Source: Maritimibacter sp.
GTDB lineage: Bacteria; Pseudomonadota; Alphaproteobacteria; Rhodobacterales; Rhodobacteraceae
Assembly: GCA_020441225.1 (NCBI GenBank)
Contig: JAGRMP010000277.1
Span: 1 to 6,357 of the forward strand
Length of the DNA: 6,357 nt
Reading direction: 5' to 3'
Numbering within the stretch: position 1 is the first letter of the stretch; the number at the start of each line of letters is the position of its first letter. The notes beneath the pieces were generated by a model. The model was not told the DNA's origin. It saw nothing but the letters and a program-made list of their open reading frames with translations, and searched no databases. Made by a program: the position numbers and the translations under genes. Positions 5,177 through 6,357 of this stretch are shown here, piece by piece.

Positions 5177-6143
5177 ACGTCCAGCCGAAAAACCCGTCGC
5201 CCGCCCGTTCCAGAAGCCCGGCCGCCATCGCGCGCCCCATCTCGGCGCCGTCCTCCACCGGCCCGCTCACGTCGTCGCCGAGCGCTTCGGAGCCGTCGGT
5301 GCGCAGGATCTCGCCGCGCAGGCGCAGCGTGCCGCCGTCGAGGGTGGCAAGCCCGGCGATGGGCGTTTCGCACGACCCGTCGAGCGCGGCGAGGAAGGCG
5401 CGCTCCGCCGCCAGCCGCTGGCCGGTCTCGGCATCGTGCAGCGCCTCCAGCATCTCGGCGGTGCGGCTGTCGTCCGACCGCCGCTCGATGCCGATGGCGC
5501 CCTGGGCGATGGCGGGCAGCATGTCTTCGGGCGCGATCTCGGCATGGGGCACCGTGCCGCTCATCCCGAGCCGGTTGAGCCCGGCGAGCGCCAGAAAGGT
5601 CGCCTCGGCCACCCCGTTTTCGAGCTTGCCGAGCCGGGTCTGGACGTTGCCGCGGAACTCGACCACCCTGAGATCGGGGCGCCGGTTCAGGAGCTGCGCC
5701 TTGCGCCTCAGCGACGAGGTGCCGACCACCGCGCCTTCGGGCAGATCGGCAATCGCGCCATGCTTGAGCGAGACGAAGGCGTCGGCCGTCGCCTCGCGCG
5801 GCAGGTAACAGTCGAGCACCAGCCCCGGGGGCTGTTCGACCGGCATGTCTTTCATCGAATGCACGGCGATGTCGATCCCGTCCCCGGCACCGCCCGACAG
5901 AAGCTGTTCCTCGATTTCCTTGGTGAACAGCCCCTTGTTGCCGATCTCCTTGAGCGGCCGGTCGGCGGCGATCAGCGCGGCGTCGTCGCCGGTGGTCTTG
6001 ATCACCACGATCTCGAAGGCGTCGCCGGGCAGGCCATGTGCGGCCATCAGCCGCGCGCGGGTTTCATGCGCCTGCGCAAGCGCCAGCGCCGAGCCGCGTG
6101 TGCCGATGCGAAGGGGGGTCTGGGGGTTTGGCATCTGGGTCAT
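5175..6143 (-). CDS. hemC: Hydroxymethylbilane synthase (porphobilinogen deaminase)
   Basis: A 322-residue cytoplasmic enzyme that joins four porphobilinogen molecules into hydroxymethylbilane, the linear precursor of all tetrapyrroles. Family motifs run in order: RIGTRGSALALAQA (12-25), DIAVHSMKDMP (91-101) whose K98-D99 match catalytic K83-D84 of E. coli, GTSSLRRKAQL (141-151) with substrate-binding R146 and R147, and EFRGNVQTRLGKL (162-174). LDGSCETPIAG (254-264) contains C258, the Cys carrying the dipyrromethane cofactor (C242 in E. coli). Length is normal. The ATG at 6143 has only a weak GGA 6 bases upstream; M4 is an alternative. The gene diverges from hemE across 75 bp and converges with the FAD oxidase gene. 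hemD, which acts between HemC and HemE, is not in the window. Confidence 0.97.
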   Translation of the reverse strand: MTQMPNPQTPLRIGTRGSALALAQAHETRARLMAAHGLPGDAFEIVVIKTTGDDAALIAADRPLKEIGNKGLFTKEIEEQLLSGGAGDGIDIAVHSMKDMPVEQPPGLVLDCYLPREATADAFVSLKHGAIADLPEGAVVGTSSLRRKAQLLNRRPDLRVVEFRGNVQTRLGKLENGVAEATFLALAGLNRLGMSGTVPHAEIAPEDMLPAIAQGAIGIERRSDDSRTAEMLEALHDAETGQRLAAERAFLAALDGSCETPIAGLATLDGGTLRLRGEILRTDGSEALGDDVSGPVEDGAEMGRAMAAGLLERAGDGFFGWT

Positions 6144-6171
6144 GTGATCCGCTTAGCGCCCGCCCTTGGCC

Positions 6172-6199
6172 TTGACAACGGGAAGATGCGCGCCATGAA
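6172..6199 (+). promoter_or_regulatory. hemE: Candidate hemE promoter
   Basis: TTGACA at 6172-6177 equals the sigma-70 -35 consensus. After 16 bases comes CATGAA (6194-6199), a poor -10 with three matches to TATAAT. Initiation near 6206 would leave a very short leader carrying the hemE ribosome site. The same hexamer read in reverse is TTGTCA, but no good -10 for hemC is seen after it. The perfect -35 supports the call; the weak -10 limits it. Confidence 0.35.
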
Positions 6200-6215
6200 G
6201 GGCGCCAAGAGGTGA
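6186..6215 (+). other. Possible 9-codon upstream reading frame before hemE
   Basis: ATG at 6186 opens a nine-residue frame, MRAMKGAKR, ending in TGA at 6213-6215, 3 bases before the hemE ATG. Its final codons overlap the hemE ribosome site AGAGGTGA (6208-6215). It is four basic residues out of nine with little else to support translation, and it may not be transcribed if the promoter at 6172-6199 is used. Most likely chance. Confidence 0.12.
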
Positions 6216-6218
6216 GAC

Positions 6219-6357
6219 ATGTCACAAAAACCGATCCTTCGCGCCCTTGCGGGCGAGCGTCTGCCCGTTCCGCCCGTGTGGATGATGCGTCAGGCGGGGC
6301 GTTACCTGCCCGAATACCGCGCGACCCGCGCGCAGGCCGGCGACTTTTTGTCGCTGT
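6219..6357 (+). CDS. hemE: Uroporphyrinogen decarboxylase (3' end missing)
   Basis: The first 46 codons of a gene that runs off the window; the full protein is normally about 340-350 residues. HemE removes the four acetate carboxyls of uroporphyrinogen III to give coproporphyrinogen III, the substrate of HemN, in the cytoplasm without a cofactor. [16 protein letters not shown] (19-34) is the family signature; R24 and R28 correspond to the arginines that bind substrate carboxylates. The start is well supported by AGAGGTGA (6208-6215), almost the full Shine-Dalgarno sequence, just upstream. It diverges from hemC, an arrangement I associate with Rhodobacteraceae. Confidence 0.96.
   Translation, partial: MSQKPILRALAGERLPVPPVWMMRQAGRYLPEYRATRAQAGDFLSL

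Noticed and set aside
5139..6215. A 358-codon plus-strand frame opposite hemC
   Set aside because: It mirrors hemC almost exactly, has no family resemblance and reads as repetitive Arg/Gly/Ala sequence, so it is a by-product of hemC codon use.

Overview
The window is high-GC DNA with the gene content and protein sequences of an alphaproteobacterium, most likely a member of the Rhodobacteraceae (Rhodobacter/Roseobacter group). The best evidence is an FnrL-type regulator divergent from hemN, followed by a divergent hemC/hemE pair. I recognise these arrangements and protein motifs from the family; no search was run. The species cannot be named.

Left part (1-1287): a plus-strand pair of uncharacterised genes. 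The first is the 3' end of a very acidic, low-complexity, probably disordered protein with a short arginine/proline-rich tail. Six bases later comes a 108-residue protein with one membrane helix followed by a coiled coil. They converge on fnrL across a short GC-rich gap.

Middle (1288-3692): fnrL (minus strand) and hemN (plus strand) diverge from a 63-bp spacer holding a perfect FNR box, TTGATCCTGATCAA. The box lies 42.5 bp from the only possible hemN start codon, which has no Shine-Dalgarno sequence. This geometry suggests FnrL-activated transcription giving an essentially leaderless hemN message. The same box sits about 21 bp before the fnrL start, where it would be expected to act in autoregulation. 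The 236-bp gap after hemN is less GC-rich than its surroundings and carries two clear inverted repeats.

Right part (3693-6357): a complete FAD-linked oxidase of the D-2-hydroxyglutarate/D-lactate dehydrogenase family (plus) converges with hemC (minus). The short gap between them contains a hemC terminator candidate and an AT-rich motif I associate with Rhodobacteraceae intergenic regions. hemC diverges from hemE, of which only the first 46 codons are inside the window.

Together, HemC (porphobilinogen to hydroxymethylbilane), HemE (uroporphyrinogen III to coproporphyrinogen III) and HemN (coproporphyrinogen III to protoporphyrinogen IX without oxygen) are three steps of tetrapyrrole synthesis, and FnrL is the oxygen sensor expected to control the anaerobic step. 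The FAD oxidase has no evident link to this pathway. I see no mobile element, CRISPR array, tRNA or rRNA. The window is largely core metabolism; the parts worth attention are the fnrL/hemN control region, the intergenic inverted repeats and the uncharacterised leftmost gene pair.
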